Shown: in pieces, positions 24,888 through 35,237 of the stretch
How positions within the stretch are numbered: the first letter of the stretch is position 1
Layout of the letters: every line of letters starts with the position of its first letter
NCBI GenBank assembly: GCA_039621445.1
Contig: CP154956.1
Location: forward strand, 3,323,873 to 3,387,872
Direction: 5' to 3'
Origin: Euglena gracilis
Lineage: Eukaryota > Euglenida > Euglenophyceae > Euglenales
Length of the DNA: 64,000 nucleotides
Program-made: the position numbers and the translations under genes
Notes under the pieces: model-generated
The model's input: only the letters and a program-made list of their open reading frames with translations
The model's database searches: none
Told to the model about the DNA's origin: nothing

Positions 24888-25403
24888 GTGGAGAGTGGTC
24901 ACTCAGGATGATCCTGAAACTCCTAGCCTGAAAGACAGGTACATGAGAATCGACCACAAGCTCAGGTCAAATCAATGTCTCAATCGATGGATTGAGCCAC
25001 TGTTTTGTCAAGGCCGAAAATGGTCTTTTGACAAGAACGTGACCTGGAATTATTACAATTCCAGATCGCCACGAGTTTTGGCGCAATACTTCGGCGATGA
25101 ATTCATCGTCGACAAAACGGAAGACCATTTTTGGTGGCTTTGCACTGTCTGCCACAAACCATACAACGGTGCACCTGACTTGGGATTAAACTGCGGATGC
25201 AACCCTGTGGATCGGAAATAGTTCCACAAGGATGTATCCGTCCCCAACTGTGCCGCCTTGGTATGTGCCAAGTGCGTGGACAGTTAGACAGACAAACACA
25301 ACTTCAACCACACGCAGCAGATGGCACGAATGTGCGGTTTCTCTGCGTCAACTGCCTTCAGGGTACCTTCTGACAAACCGCGGAAGGCGCAGTACTCACA
25401 GTA
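24868..25403 (+). CDS. Unrecognised protein with a Cys-rich, zinc-binding-like block
   Basis: The second frame of the plus-strand unit is rich in aromatic residues (FWW, YYN) and reads as folded protein. Around 25,140-25,330 it holds a regular cysteine series: C-x2-C, then about 11 residues later C-x-C, then C, then C-x2-C, typical in spacing of a treble-clef or RING-like zinc site, though no named family fits. The block is crossed by in-frame TAG codons at 25,219-25,221 and 25,285-25,287, with a third at 25,402-25,404. No TGA or TAA interrupts it. If UAG is a sense codon the zinc-like block is continuous; if not, the gene is dead. Confidence 0.45.
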
Positions 25404-25850
25404 GTGCCAAGTGGCCAGAAGCCCCTGGGAGACTATGGAGCCTTGTGCAAAAAGTACAAGGAGTTCCATAAGATCAGCAACCTGAAGCTGGACGACTACC
25501 ACCACACGGGAATGGCCCGTGTGTGGCAAGTCGACAGCGGGGCGATACGCCTTGCTCTTGAAGAACCAGGGGTAAGATTACCTTACCTCTGGGAGACCAA
25601 CGACCGGGAAAAGATACTTTTCCCGCTGTTCACCACACAGGACCAAAATGGTCGCTGGGTTCTACCACAATGGCCGCCGGAAAACCTCGGCATGAAGTGG
25701 AAATACTGGCTTGGAACCACACCTCCCAGAAACCGGGCATCCGGTCCAGGACAAGCTCATCCGAATGAGGGTATCCCTCAAACGCATGAAGCTCCGTGCC
25801 ATAAAAGAAACGCTTGCAGTCATCGTACATACGATCACGCACCACAGTGA
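25404..25850 (+). CDS. Unrecognised protein, C-terminal part of the plus-strand unit
   Basis: A third frame of about 148 codons. The first 110 residues are well mixed, with several Trp (for example VWQV, YLWET, RWVLPQW, WKYWL). The tail after about 25,735 is His/Arg/Pro-rich and probably read-through past the true end. The stop is TGA at 25,848-25,850. The frame change from the preceding segment falls near 25,400. The gene converges with a minus-strand coding region whose 3' end lies near 25,640. No family recognised. Confidence 0.4.
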   Translation: MPSGQKPLGDYGALCKKYKEFHKISNLKLDDYHHTGMARVWQVDSGAIRLALEEPGVRLPYLWETNDREKILFPLFTTQDQNGRWVLPQWPPENLGMKWKYWLGTTPPRNRASGPGQAHPNEGIPQTHEAPCHKRNACSHRTYDHAPQ

Positions 25851-27722
25851 GAACCACATCCGGTGGTCTGTGGACCATGTTTCCTGCTTTTCTAAAACCA
25901 GCGAAACAATTTTCTCGCTCTTATTCGACTTCTTCCAGGTGATCAAATCTGACATCCATGTCGAAATCCTTTTTCATTTCGGCAGATTCTCCGCTCTCCC
26001 CTTCGGAGGGTCCGTCAGGTTTCCTGCCTTTCCCTTCGAAAGATCCTTTTCCTCCATTTACATGAGAGGGTTTGCAAGCTTCTCCGCCCTTCCCAGGTGG
26101 GGCTTTCCCACCTTTCTCGTGGCCTTTTCACTTACATTTTTCATTGCCTTTACCTTCACCCTTGCCCTTCGTGTCGGACAGCCATTCGCATGTTTCCCAG
26201 TTTATCCCAGTATTCTGGGTCTTCTGATCCGTAGGTTTGGTAGGTAATGGACTCCGTGCTGGACGTCCGAGCAAATTCTTTGCTCGGAGTCAATTCTTGC
26301 TCGGAGTAGACCGGTGCCACTGGGGGCGGTCGGGTTTCCTGACGGGCCCGTCCTGTCGCCACATCTGGCGCCGGCCAGAATTTCCTCATCAGCGTGGATG
26401 TGCATCGCCGCGGGCGTATTTTCCGACCTCGGCAAGCGGCGTTGTGGCTGCAGCGTCAGGTTTTCCGGGCCGCGGTCACGTTTGCCGGCGGCAGAGCTTG
26501 AGGGTCGAGTTGGTGGCGCTTCCGCCACAGCAACCGTACCCTGTCGCGCTGACTGACGGGGACGTTGTACTCCTTGGAGTGCTGCCAGGGACTCATCGTA
26601 TACTCGTTTTTCTTCCTCGTTCATCTCCCTACCATCTGCTCCGATAGGGTATTCCCGCCTGGCAGACGGTGGGCCTTGACGCGCTAGCTGTCGTTGGAGC
26701 GCCACAGCATAATCATACTGCTGGCGTTCCTCGACCGTGTCGAACGGTCGGCCATTCCAAGGTTAACAGGTTCATCCCGCTCCTGGGTGGCCGGCGACGT
26801 TCGCGACGGTGCCGTGGCTTCCTGCGATCGTCCTCTTCGTTGGGTGGGGTCAGATGTCGCGGGAGGGTTTCCCCCCGCTGGGCGTCTGGTCAGTGGGTCA
26901 GGAACGGATGGTGGAGATTATGGGTAGACGGATTGAGGTGGAGGTTGATATACACATTGGTCCTGTGGCGCTGGTCTGTCCTTATAGACAGACACATACG
27001 CCGTACCCTGGGGATAATCCCCAGAAACGGTGTACTGAGGCACGTGCTCCTGCGCGGGGTAATCCCGCCTGGGGCCTGTGTTCAGGTGATCGAAAAATGC
27101 TTTTCTTCACGCGTGGGTGCTCACTCCGGAAAGGTGCATCCCCTGTCTCTTCCTCTGGTAATCCGGGGGAGTGTGAACGAAGGTGTGCCCTGTGGATGGC
27201 GACTGGAAGTTGACGAGTTACCAAAGGCAGGGCTTCCATCCCCAGGTCACGCACTGTGCGGTCCGTCACTAATCCCGATGTGGCCGAGTCGGTGTAATAC
27301 ACCGAACTTGTCATCACAACCTGGGCGCACATACACCACAGGACTGGAGGGGTACTCGCGTTGGCCAGATGTTGGCGGCAGTAGTCATCCAACAATGCCT
27401 GTGCAAGGTGATCTAATGCCGGGTTTGGGCTCATACGCATCACCCGGTTCATCGTCTCTGTCGTTCTGTGGATCATCACACCAGCATACGGCGGCAGACG
27501 ACGAGATGGCTGAGTCGTCCACACTTCCACGGCCATCGACGTCAATCTGCTACTGCTGTTGGCTTCAAGGTTTCGCTGTGCCGCAGGCCGTGCAGGTGGC
27601 TGTGTACCGTATCGGTACGCATATTGATCTTGGTGAGGGTGAGTGGTTGGTTGGTAAGGCGGTCCTCCGCCTGGGTCTCTTCGTAATCGCTGCTGTTGAC
27701 TTCCAGCACGTAATGTTTGCAC
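25640..27722 (-). pseudogene. Decayed minus-strand coding region, possibly retroelement-derived
   Basis: Protein-like minus frames cover 27,722-26,982 (Gln/Pro/Arg-rich, then an ordered stretch), 26,705-26,202, 26,389-26,156 and about 26,160-25,640, linked by frame changes and stops. Near 27,290 a segment with D-S-A-T followed by hydrophobic residues and VRDLGM resembles the active-site region of retropepsins, but with DSA in place of DSG or DTG. A Lys/Gly-rich basic stretch (KGKGEGKG-type) near 26,150-26,000 looks like a gag nucleocapsid tail. The order (protease-like before basic tail) is not the usual gag-pol order, so the identification is weak. Confidence 0.3.
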
Positions 27723-27942
27723 GGGTCCGCCACTTCAAAGACTACATTCTGCCAGAGTAAAACCTTGATTTTCACAAGGGCTTCGCGCATTTTTTCATCA
27801 CCAATGACTTTGGTGTTGTCAACAGCCCAGTTTTTGAGCTGTTTGGAGATTGAGCGTCACGGAAGGTGGTGTCCGTCAGCAGCAAATCCTTGTGGTTGCC
27901 TTGTCGAAAGCCTCCAGACCCTCGGAGGCAGGGCCTGGGTAA

Positions 27943-28075
27943 CACACACACACACACACAGACAGACAGACAGACACACAGACACACACACATACACACA
28001 CAGACACACACACAGACACACACACACAGACACACACACACACAGACACACACACACACGCACACACACACACGG
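27943..28075. repeat. (CA)n/(CAGA)n microsatellite
   Basis: CA repeat interspersed with GACA units. Cysteine/valine and threonine/histidine frames across it are artefacts. Confidence 0.95.
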
Positions 28076-28126
28076 TGAGAGACACCGGCCCCTCATCCGT
28101 CATGGAACACGAGCCGTAAAACAAAC

Positions 28127-28184
28127 ACCGGCGAGGGGGGGCCGGACCTGGCCCCGACACGGGAGGAGGGTTCGGCCCTGAACA
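28127..28184 (+). repeat. Fragment similar to the LTR end of the 58.7-kb element
   Basis: About 55 bp (cggcgaggggggg, ctggccccgacacgggagg, cggccctgaaca) match the last 55 bp of the LTR ending at 58,676. No PBS follows and no second copy is near, so it is a fragment or solo remnant. Confidence 0.4.
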
Positions 28185-28580
28185 ACGTCGCACCCTCGCT
28201 TTTCCACTTATACCCTCCTCCCGAAAAGCCGAGGGATGGTAACAATAAAATTTGCTTCCCTTTTTCCTTTTGATTGCAAAGCACAACGCAGTCCCTTGTG
28301 TGAAAGTGCCTTTTGATCCTTCGGGCTTCGTCAGATAGAATATAAAACTGTAATTCAAAAAGGGACTTATTTCACAAATACTAAATGGGAATTGCAAAGC
28401 ACCCAACTCTGTAACCTGGAATTAGGAATCACTTAAATTGCTGAGCTTTCGCCATCAGCATGAGATTCTCTCTTTGTCTTATGATTAACCATAGTATTGT
28501 GTACAGCCTGGCCATAGCCAGATTGTAGGCCGTAGCCAGCTGGTATCTGGCACACCGTGCCATGGCATAATGGCTGCCAG
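28185..28580. other. Spacer, possible left part of the DIRS-like element
   Basis: No frame with a recognisable domain. It precedes the first RT-like residues at about 28,585 and may hold the unrecognised left end of that element. Confidence 0.3.
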
Positions 28581-28584
28581 GTAC

Positions 28585-28761
28585 ACAGAAAACTAAACCT
28601 GACCCAAGAAGAAAAAATCCTGTTGGATTACGAAAAGTCTGGGTACATAAAGAAGGTTCAGGATACAGGAACCCAACATCTAATTCCCTGGTTTCTAATA
28701 TCAAAACCAGATGGGGGGGACACAGTGGAGGGTCATGAGCGACTGCAGGGAATTAAACCAG
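28585..28761 (+). pseudogene. DIRS-like reverse transcriptase, N-terminal part (split by insertion)
   Basis: The plus frame shows the classic RT entry motif: a hydrophobic LISKPDGG block followed, after a one-base frameshift in a run of seven G (28,711-28,717), by W-R-V-M-S-D-C-R-E-L-N. This corresponds to RT motif 1 (KpdG-wR-DyReLN). The gene stops abruptly at 28,761, where the Ty3 element starts. After removing that element and one copy of the CCAG duplication, the residues continue in frame into QQFQVKPFKLDHI at 43,558. That continuity identifies both halves as one gene. Confidence 0.8.
28758..28761. other. Target-site duplication CCAG (left copy)
   Basis: CCAG here and at 43,554-43,557 flank the Ty3 element exactly. 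Confidence 0.8.
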
Positions 28762-29399
28762 AGTTTCCCAGGGGGCGTCCCGGTCTCGCTGGGGTTCCAG
28801 CAGGGTGGGTCCCGGGTCACGGATCCGGCGAGGGGGGGTGCGCGGGTGGGCGTAGCCCCCACGGAGGCCCTGGGAAGCTCCGTGGGTGCTTGGAATGGGT
28901 TGGGATCCATTTTTTAATATTCCCGGCGGCGGAGTGGAGGGGGGTGACTCCTGCGACGCCTCTGGGGGTCTGCGGAGCCGCTTAGGTGGGCCCTCGCAGG
29001 GGGGGAAATTGAGGGGGACAGAGGGGGGGCGGAAAATCCTGGGTGCTAGGGGTTTTCAGAGGGTGCTTCTCACCCTTATAGCCACTTAGCCCAGCCAAAT
29101 CCAGCAGATACCTTTGAAATTGCCTTGGCGCGCTCCCGGTAGGCCAATTCCCTGGGATTTTCTTTGATCTCCTTGAAGTTAATTTCTCCTTTGGCAATTT
29201 CCTTTGGTTTCTTTTAATCTTTGTATTTGATTGAATTGAACACTTGAATTTGAACAACTGAATTCCAATGCACAATTCAGATTCAATCCATGGAAACAAG
29301 GGAGCATGCGGAAGGCAAATACAAAAAAGGGGTGGTCAGGTAGTAGCGGAGGGTTCCGCTACTTTGTGTGCGCATGCGCTCTGGCCGCCGCCGCCCACA
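28762..29399 (-). repeat. 3' LTR of element A
   Basis: Direct copy of 42,914-43,553. It starts on the minus strand with TGTGGGCGGCGG next to the polypurine tract and ends CTGGGAAAC(T). Confidence 0.92.
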
Positions 29400-29410
29400 C
29401 TCCCCTTCCT
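29400..29410 (-). other. Polypurine tract of element A
   Basis: Minus-strand AGGAAGGGGAG lies immediately before the TGTGGGC start of the 3' LTR. Confidence 0.8.
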
Positions 29411-32121
29411 ACCGAGGCGCCGGCCTCGCCTGCCTTTGGCTTACCCCGGTGGCGGGGGGCGGAAGCGGTGCGTACCAGGCATCGAGTGCACTATGTACAA
29501 AAAAAAGGGAAAGGAACGTTATAACTGAGGGATGCAAGAATGGGGCCGTTCTGAGGGAACTTCGGCCTGGGGGTCGGCTTTGGCTCCGCCGTCCCTCCAC
29601 AGAGCCCTGGGCGCGGAGCGATGTGTGGCTTCCCGCCGCAGCGGTGGAATCGGCTGCGGGCGGGGCTCTGTGGGCTCGGGTTGGGTGTGCGACCGACCGC
29701 CCACTCCCTGTTCGGAAGCGACGGCAGCCTGGTGGGTGAGGATGTCGTCCGGGTTGATTTGCAGGCTACGGCCAGGGAGTGGGTAAGGCATGTGCGCTCC
29801 TCGGCGGGCCTGGGGGGCGTGCCTGGGCTCGCCCTTGGCCGGGGGGGGCGTGCCTCGCTCGGCCTGGGCCGCGCCGCTTGCCTCCACGGAAGCCTGGTTG
29901 GAGCTCACAGCCCTTCGATCGTCTGCCTGCGGCGGACAATCCGGCTGAGGGCAGGCCTCCGTGTGGCAGAGGCGGGCTGCCTCCTGGGTCTGGCTGGTCG
30001 GTCAGGCTGGTGTGCGTGCTCCTGGCCTGGCGCCCTGTGGGGGGGGGCGTTTTTTTTTGGTCGCCCCCCCCACGCACGAAGGGGGCACCAAAACCCCCCC
30101 CAGGGGGCAGCCCAAAAAAAGAAAGAAACCGCCCCCCCCCAGGAGGCGGCCAAAAAAAAACAAAAAACCGCCCCCCCCCCAGGGGGCGGCCAAAAAAAAA
30201 ACGCCCCCCTCAGGGGGCGGCCAAAAAAAAAACGCCCCCCCCCCCAGGGCTGGTGTGCTTTTTCCGGCGCGCGGTGTGCCTGGGCTCTCGCGTGCCTGGT
30301 CTGCCGGGTCTTGTTCCCCCTCTCCGGGGGGGGGGCTGCCTTGGGCGCGTGCGGTCCCCTCCCGTTGTGCGCTGGGTGGGGGGTGGCTCTCTTGTTGTGC
30401 GCAGCTTTGGGCTGCCCTGCCCCTTGTGCGCTGCGGCGTGCTCGCTGTGTGTCTTGGGCTGCCTTGCGTGTGGGGGGGTGCGCGCGGCGTGGCTGCCCTT
30501 CCCTGTGCTGGGGGGGGGGGCGTGCGCGCTCTCTGGGCTGCCCTTCTCTTGTGCCGGGGGGGTCTGGCCTGCCTGCCCCCTCTGGGCCTCTTTGCTGGCT
30601 TGGCACCTCTGGGCTCGTTGGTCTGCCCCGCTTCTGGTTTGCCCCTCGTGGTTCGTGGGGCCTTTGTCGTGGGGCTCGTCTTGCTGCTTGGCTCTGGGTT
30701 CCCCGCTCGTCCTGCGGTGGGGGTGGGGGTGGCTGGTTCTTTATCTTTGGCTCTGGCTCTCCTGGGCTCTCCCGGGCCTTTTGGCTGGCTGGGGGGTTTT
30801 GGTTGGGTGTCCTCTCCCGGGCTGGCTCGGGGGGGGGGGGGTCCCGCTGGTTGGCTGGCTGGGGCGGGGGTGCCCTGCCTTTGGCTGGCTGGTGCGCGCT
30901 TGGGTCTGCCGGCTGGGGGGGGGGGGGTACCCTGCCCCTGGCTGGCTGGTGCGCGCTCGTGGCGCCTGGGGTGTGCATGCATTGCCGGTGGCGTGCCTGC
31001 TCTTGCCCCCCGCTGTTGCCTGGCGCCCCTTCCCACCTGTGCCGGGGTGCCGTGGCCTTCCTTGAGGCCGGGGTTAGGGGGTTCGGTGGTCCAGGAAATG
31101 AAAGAGTGAGACAGGGAAAAGGTGCGGCCCAGGGTCAACCCTCACCACAGGGACAACCACAGCCTCCTGTGCTGCTCGCCGAACCACATTGCCATCGGCT
31201 GCGCTGCACTGTTGAATGCACGAGAAATCTGACGATGGGCACCAGGATGCAGATAAAACAATACGGTAAACGATGCAGATTGAACAAAACGATGGTACTG
31301 CCCAAACCCCCTTACTCACCCCAGGTTGGCAGCAGGCTTTTCCGCTTTCCCCCCCCCTGCCCCCCTCAGGCTTGGGTAGCCGGGGCAAACGGGCGGCGGC
31401 CGGCTGGGTCCGGTCCGCCAGGTCGCACCGTGGGCCGGCTGGGCCTTTAGGGCCGGTCCCCTCCGGTGGTGGGCCCCCTATTCGCCTGGGATGCGAGGGA
31501 CGGGTCACTGGGAAGCCTGGGTACGAACCGTCAGACCTGGGTGAGGCAGGCGCGGGCTCGGTGCCTCACGGGCACGCACGGCTGCGTTGGGTCGCATGGT
31601 ACCGTGCATGGGGTGGGACGTGCCATGGGGGCACGTGTTCGGGCGGTGCTGCGTGGTGACTGGTCGGTGTGCTGCGGTGCGGTGCGGTGGGAGACGGGTC
31701 GGTGGGTCGGAGGCTGAGGTGAGGGGAACTGCGGGGCTGCGGGAGTGGGGTGGCACTGGGGTACGGAGCTGATGTATGGGTTGTGGGGAGAGGTTGGGGA
31801 AGCTGGAAGCTGAGGGTGCTGTTGGAGGTGGGAGCTGTGTTGAGATTGCCGCTTCTGCCGTTGACTAGCCCAGGGGGACCCGACCGGGCGCCTATGGGGA
31901 GCCTCTCTTTTGGCCTGCGTGGGCTTGGGCGTTTTTGGGGCTCTCCCCTTCCTGGCTTGCTGTTCCCTCGGCTGGTGTCGGTCTCTCCCGTTTCTCGTTG
32001 GGTGCTGTGGTGGCTCTTCGCCATTTTCTCTTGTGCTGGTGGGGTGTTTTTGTCTCTGCGGTTTTGCTGTCACTCCTCTTGCTGGTGGCCCCGTCGCTGG
32101 GGTTCTGGGGGCTTCGGCCCC
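29411..32121 (-). other. Long GC-rich 3' non-coding region of element A
   Basis: About 2.7 kb between the pol stop (TGA, 32,122) and the polypurine tract. Base composition is extreme and nearly free of stop codons, so frames of 350-600 codons appear on both strands. All are Gly/Ala/Pro/Arg-rich without any domain, and I treat them as artefacts. It contains a minisatellite with G-box/AAAAAAA units at 30,100-30,240 and a roughly 70-bp repeat (ggctggctggtgcgcgct) near 30,780-30,960. Confidence 0.65.
30095..30245. repeat. Tandem repeat: C-run, AGGGGGCGGCC, A-run units
   Basis: Four to five units of about 30-33 bp: a run of C, then agggggcggcc, then a run of 8-9 A. Confidence 0.85.
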
Positions 32122-32745
32122 TCACAGCTGCTGGTTCGCCTCCTTCTCCTCCCATGTCCACTCAGTGGGGGGCTCTTCACATTCAAGTGGCCACTTCTTG
32201 TCTTGCCTCGGTCCCCCTTCTACTGCTGACAGCCACACCTTGGACACCTCTGTTGGGTGTTTGGCCAGATGGGCCATGACATCCTCCTTCAGGTTCTTCT
32301 TCTGGAAGTAATCAACGATGGGATGGCTGTAGCTGTGGACCAAGTGGTGCAGCGGTTCCCAGGTGAGGTCGGTGGAACCTTCCCACTGCAACTTGAACTC
32401 CAGCTCTCCTCCTGGCGTTCTTCGGTGGGTTGCCACTTTTTCGACGTTCCACTCATCGATCCCGGTTGGAGGATCTGACCTGGCCTGCTTGAAGTGGAAT
32501 AGCTTCACCGGTGATCCCAGCTGTTCATCGCCCTCTGTGTACGCCTTCAGTTGGCACCGCTGTGCTTCTTGCATAATTCCTTCCTGCAGTTCCACCACGT
32601 AGCCGTGCTCACTCCTCCTCTCCATCACGCGGCATGGGCCCAGCCAGTAGCTCTCCAGCTTCTCCTCTGGCCTGCCCCTTGGCCGCAGGTACCACGCCTT
32701 GCTGCCCACTTGCAGCGGTGGCAGCTCCTTGCGTCGCTTGTTCAA
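32122..32745 (-). CDS. pol: Integrase C-terminal region and chromodomain (element A)
   Basis: Same frame as the integrase, after an in-frame TAG at 32,749-32,751. Residues 1-60 match the small post-integrase domain of Ty3/gypsy elements (LQVGSKAWYLRPRG, then LGPCRV). Residues 77-130 form a chromodomain with the expected aromatic and charged pattern (WNVEKVATHR, then FKLQWEG, then TWEPL). Chromodomains on integrases direct insertion to particular histone marks. The frame ends in TGA at 32,122-32,124, which I take as the natural end of the polyprotein. The final 50 residues are charged and Lys/Glu-rich. Confidence 0.88.
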   Translation of the reverse strand: MNKRRKELPPLQVGSKAWYLRPRGRPEEKLESYWLGPCRVMERRSEHGYVVELQEGIMQEAQRCQLKAYTEGDEQLGSPVKLFHFKQARSDPPTGIDEWNVEKVATHRRTPGGELEFKLQWEGSTDLTWEPLHHLVHSYSHPIVDYFQKKNLKEDVMAHLAKHPTEVSKVWLSAVEGGPRQDKKWPLECEEPPTEWTWEEKEANQQL

Positions 32746-32748
32746 CTG

Positions 32749-33870
32749 CTAGGTCTTTTTTTGATGCAGCTGGTTCACGCTGTCTGCGACTTTCTTGTCC
32801 ACCAGCTCCTGCCGCTCGAAGAAGCTCACTGCATCTTCGGCCTTGGTGGGTGGGTCGTATGGGACACCAGCATACGGCCGGTGCCTTCCATAGAGCACTT
32901 CGTACGGTGACAGCCCACTTGGTCCTTCTTTGTCGTTGAGGCGTTGGACAGGGATGGGGAGTGCTTCCACCCACGGAATTCCTTTCTCCTCGTGGATGTG
33001 CCGCAGCTGCTTCTGCATCTGTGCCCCCATCTGCTCTGCTCTGCCGTTGGCGGGGTGGTGGTGTGCTTGGGAGTAGGCGTGCCGCACGCCTTGCAGGGCA
33101 CACATGGTTCGCCACCATGCTCCTGCGAAGTGGGGCCCCCTGTCCGAGGTGATCACGCTTGGGATCCCATAGGGCGACCACCACTTGCGGTACATCGCCT
33201 TAGCGACCTTGGCCGCCGTCAACCCCCTCGTGTGGTGGGCTGTGGCCACCACCCAGCCGCTGTGTCTGTCGACGCAGCCCGCGACGACATTGAACATCTT
33301 GCCCTCGAACTCCACCTCGGGCATCACGAACAGGTCAATGCAAACGCTGGTCATGATGTAGGGCGGCACCGGTGTCGGTGTCACCTTCAGGTGCAGCGGC
33401 TGATGGGGGTGTTCCACTGCTTGAAAGTAGCTGCAGATTTTCTGCAACCTCTCGGCCAGCTTCTTTGCCTCCTCCTCGTCGGCGAACTGGAAGAAACCGT
33501 GAGCCTCCTTCATCGGCATCTCGCCTGCCCAATGGCCCGTTTGGGCATGCTGTGCTCTGAGGACCTTGCCCACCAAGCCCGTTGGCACGCACCAGACCCC
33601 ATCCTTCAGGAGCCTCTTGTGTTCAACTCGGTAGCCCTTGGGCCACGGGTCTCCGATCTTGGTGTCGTGCCACACGATTTGCCACCTGGGGCACTTCTCG
33701 TAGTGCGGTCCCCAGTCCATGGTGTAGATGTCGATGTACTCCTCGGCGTCTGCGGGGTCGGTGATGGGATGATCAGGGGCAGATGTGGTTGGGGAGGATG
33801 TTAGGATGTCGGGTGATGATGAGGATGGTGAGGGTGCTGGGATGCTGGAAGACGGAGGTTGCGGCTCCAC
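32749..33870 (-). CDS. pol: Integrase (element A)
   Basis: A DDE-type integrase of about 370 codons. An N-terminal zinc finger is visible as HAQTGH followed by one Cys (CSYF); the second Cys of the usual C-x2-C appears replaced by Phe. The catalytic core shows D in CIDLFV (about 33,333), D in TSDRGPHF (about 33,141) and E in NGRAEQMG (about 33,033), so the triad is complete. The first 60 residues are Pro/Ser-rich linker reached from the RNase H frame by a frameshift between 33,870 and 33,801. It catalyses 3' processing and strand transfer of the cDNA. The 4-bp duplication around this element reflects its cutting stagger. Confidence 0.9.
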   Translation of the reverse strand: MEPQPPSSSIPAPSPSSSSPDILTSSPTTSAPDHPITDPADAEEYIDIYTMDWGPHYEKCPRWQIVWHDTKIGDPWPKGYRVEHKRLLKDGVWCVPTGLVGKVLRAQHAQTGHWAGEMPMKEAHGFFQFADEEEAKKLAERLQKICSYFQAVEHPHQPLHLKVTPTPVPPYIMTSVCIDLFVMPEVEFEGKMFNVVAGCVDRHSGWVVATAHHTRGLTAAKVAKAMYRKWWSPYGIPSVITSDRGPHFAGAWWRTMCALQGVRHAYSQAHHHPANGRAEQMGAQMQKQLRHIHEEKGIPWVEALPIPVQRLNDKEGPSGLSPYEVLYGRHRPYAGVPYDPPTKAEDAVSFFERQELVDKKVADSVNQLHQKKT

Positions 33871-35237
33871 GATAGAGGTTTCGGGATGTTGATGGGGTGA
33901 TGAGGTTGTTGGGTCGGCGGTTGATGTTGTGGCATCCTTTTCCTGGGGTGTTTCTGCTGTGGGTGCTGTGATTTACACCACGTCCTCCTCGTCCTCCACT
34001 GAGTCCTTGGCTGATTTGCTGCTGGTCTGTGGGACTGCTGGCTTTCGTTTTTCTTTGGCATTCTGCTGGCTTTTCTGGTGGGTCTGGTGGGTCTTGCTGT
34101 GTCTTGCTGTGCTGGGCTTGGCGTCTCCATGTCGGTGGACCCCTTGGCTGTTGGTTCTGGCTGGTTCTTTTTCATCTGTGCTCGGGTGGTCACTTCCACT
34201 TCGGTGTTCTCGGTTGTTTTGTGCTTGAGTCGTATGATGCATACTTGCTTTTCTTCCGTGGCTGTGTTGATTGGGTGTGTGGCCTTTGGACACGATCTCT
34301 CATCTTCCTTCTCTTTCTGGATTTGCTTTTGCATTTCTTTCGTGTCTTGATCGGTGCCACGCCAGGTGATGTCCTTGAAGCCTTGGCTGGCGGGATATGC
34401 CCACCTTGAGAGCGCATCTCCGATGGTGTTTGCTTGGCCTGGCACGTGGATGACTTCCAGCCGGAAGTTGTTGAGCTTTGCATGCCACCTTGCTCGGCGG
34501 CCTTGTGGTCCGACTCCTGCGTCATGCTCTTTGTACCACCCTTGTAGGCTCTTGTGGTCTGTCAGCACCAGCACCTCGTTGTCCAGAATGTACGGCGCCC
34601 ACTTGTCCGGGGCGGAGACGATTGCATACGTCCCCTTGTCCCTGGTGTCCCACTTCTGCCGTTGGCCATCGCTGAGCTTGCGGCTCATGAAGGCCACGGG
34701 GATGGAGGCACCTGGCTTGATGTAGGCGAGGGACGGGAGTCCTTCCACCAGTGGGAACTGCTCCAGCGCCGCACCCACCGCATAGTCGGATGCATCTGTC
34801 CGAACGACAAACGGCTTGGTTGGGTCCATGTGGTACAGCTCGAGGTCCGCCACGAGTGCCTGCTTCAGGCGCTCGAATGCCTTCTCTTCCTCCTTGGTCC
34901 ATGTCACCGGGTGTTTGCTGCCTGCTTTGGCAAGCTCCCGGGGCAGCTTCATCTTTTCCTGCAGCGGTGCAGCATATTCGGCGAACATTCGCACGTATCC
35001 GCTGTAATAATTGCACAGCCCCAAAAATGCCCGGAGGCTGGAGACGTTCTTGGGCAGCTCCCACTTCTGGACAGCTGCCAGATTCCCTGGGGCTGGAGAC
35101 CTTCTGCCTCCTCCCAGCACATGGCCGACAAACTCCAATCGGCGCATGAACAGCTTGACCTTCTCAGGGTCTGAGACCCACTTGTCGCGCTCGAGGGCTG
35201 CCAGCGTCTCCCGGACATCTGCGGCATGGGCCTTCAA
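33801..35237 (-). CDS. pol: RT thumb/connection and RNase H (element A)
   Basis: Starts in the RT after a frameshift near 35,250. Residues 30-110 are the Ty3 RT thumb (FVGHVL, then LRAFLGLCNYYSGY). RNase H follows: D in VRTDASDYAVG (about 34,800), then the helix where family members have Glu but this copy reads TRDKGTYAIV (about 34,620), then D in VLTDHKSLQGW (about 34,560) and a final IGDALSR. The Glu-to-Gly change would remove a catalytic residue. The last 170 residues are a charged, Gln/Pro/His-rich spacer leading to the integrase. TAA at 33,801-33,803 closes this frame beyond the frameshift point. Confidence 0.88.
   Translation of the reverse strand: MKAHAADVRETLAALERDKWVSDPEKVKLFMRRLEFVGHVLGGGRRSPAPGNLAAVQKWELPKNVSSLRAFLGLCNYYSGYVRMFAEYAAPLQEKMKLPRELAKAGSKHPVTWTKEEEKAFERLKQALVADLELYHMDPTKPFVVRTDASDYAVGAALEQFPLVEGLPSLAYIKPGASIPVAFMSRKLSDGQRQKWDTRDKGTYAIVSAPDKWAPYILDNEVLVLTDHKSLQGWYKEHDAGVGPQGRRARWHAKLNNFRLEVIHVPGQANTIGDALSRWAYPASQGFKDITWRGTDQDTKEMQKQIQKEKEDERSCPKATHPINTATEEKQVCIIRLKHKTTENTEVEVTTRAQMKKNQPEPTAKGSTDMETPSPAQQDTARPTRPTRKASRMPKKNESQQSHRPAANQPRTQWRTRRTWCKSQHPQQKHPRKRMPQHQPPTQQPHHPINIPKPLSWSRNLRLPASQHPHHPHHHPTS

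Noticed and set aside
29621-31450. 609-codon plus frame and 350-430-codon frames on both strands
   Set aside because: The sequence is so GC-rich that stops are rare in all frames. The products are Gly/Ala/Pro/Arg low-complexity with no domain, and they lie in the 3' non-coding part of element A.
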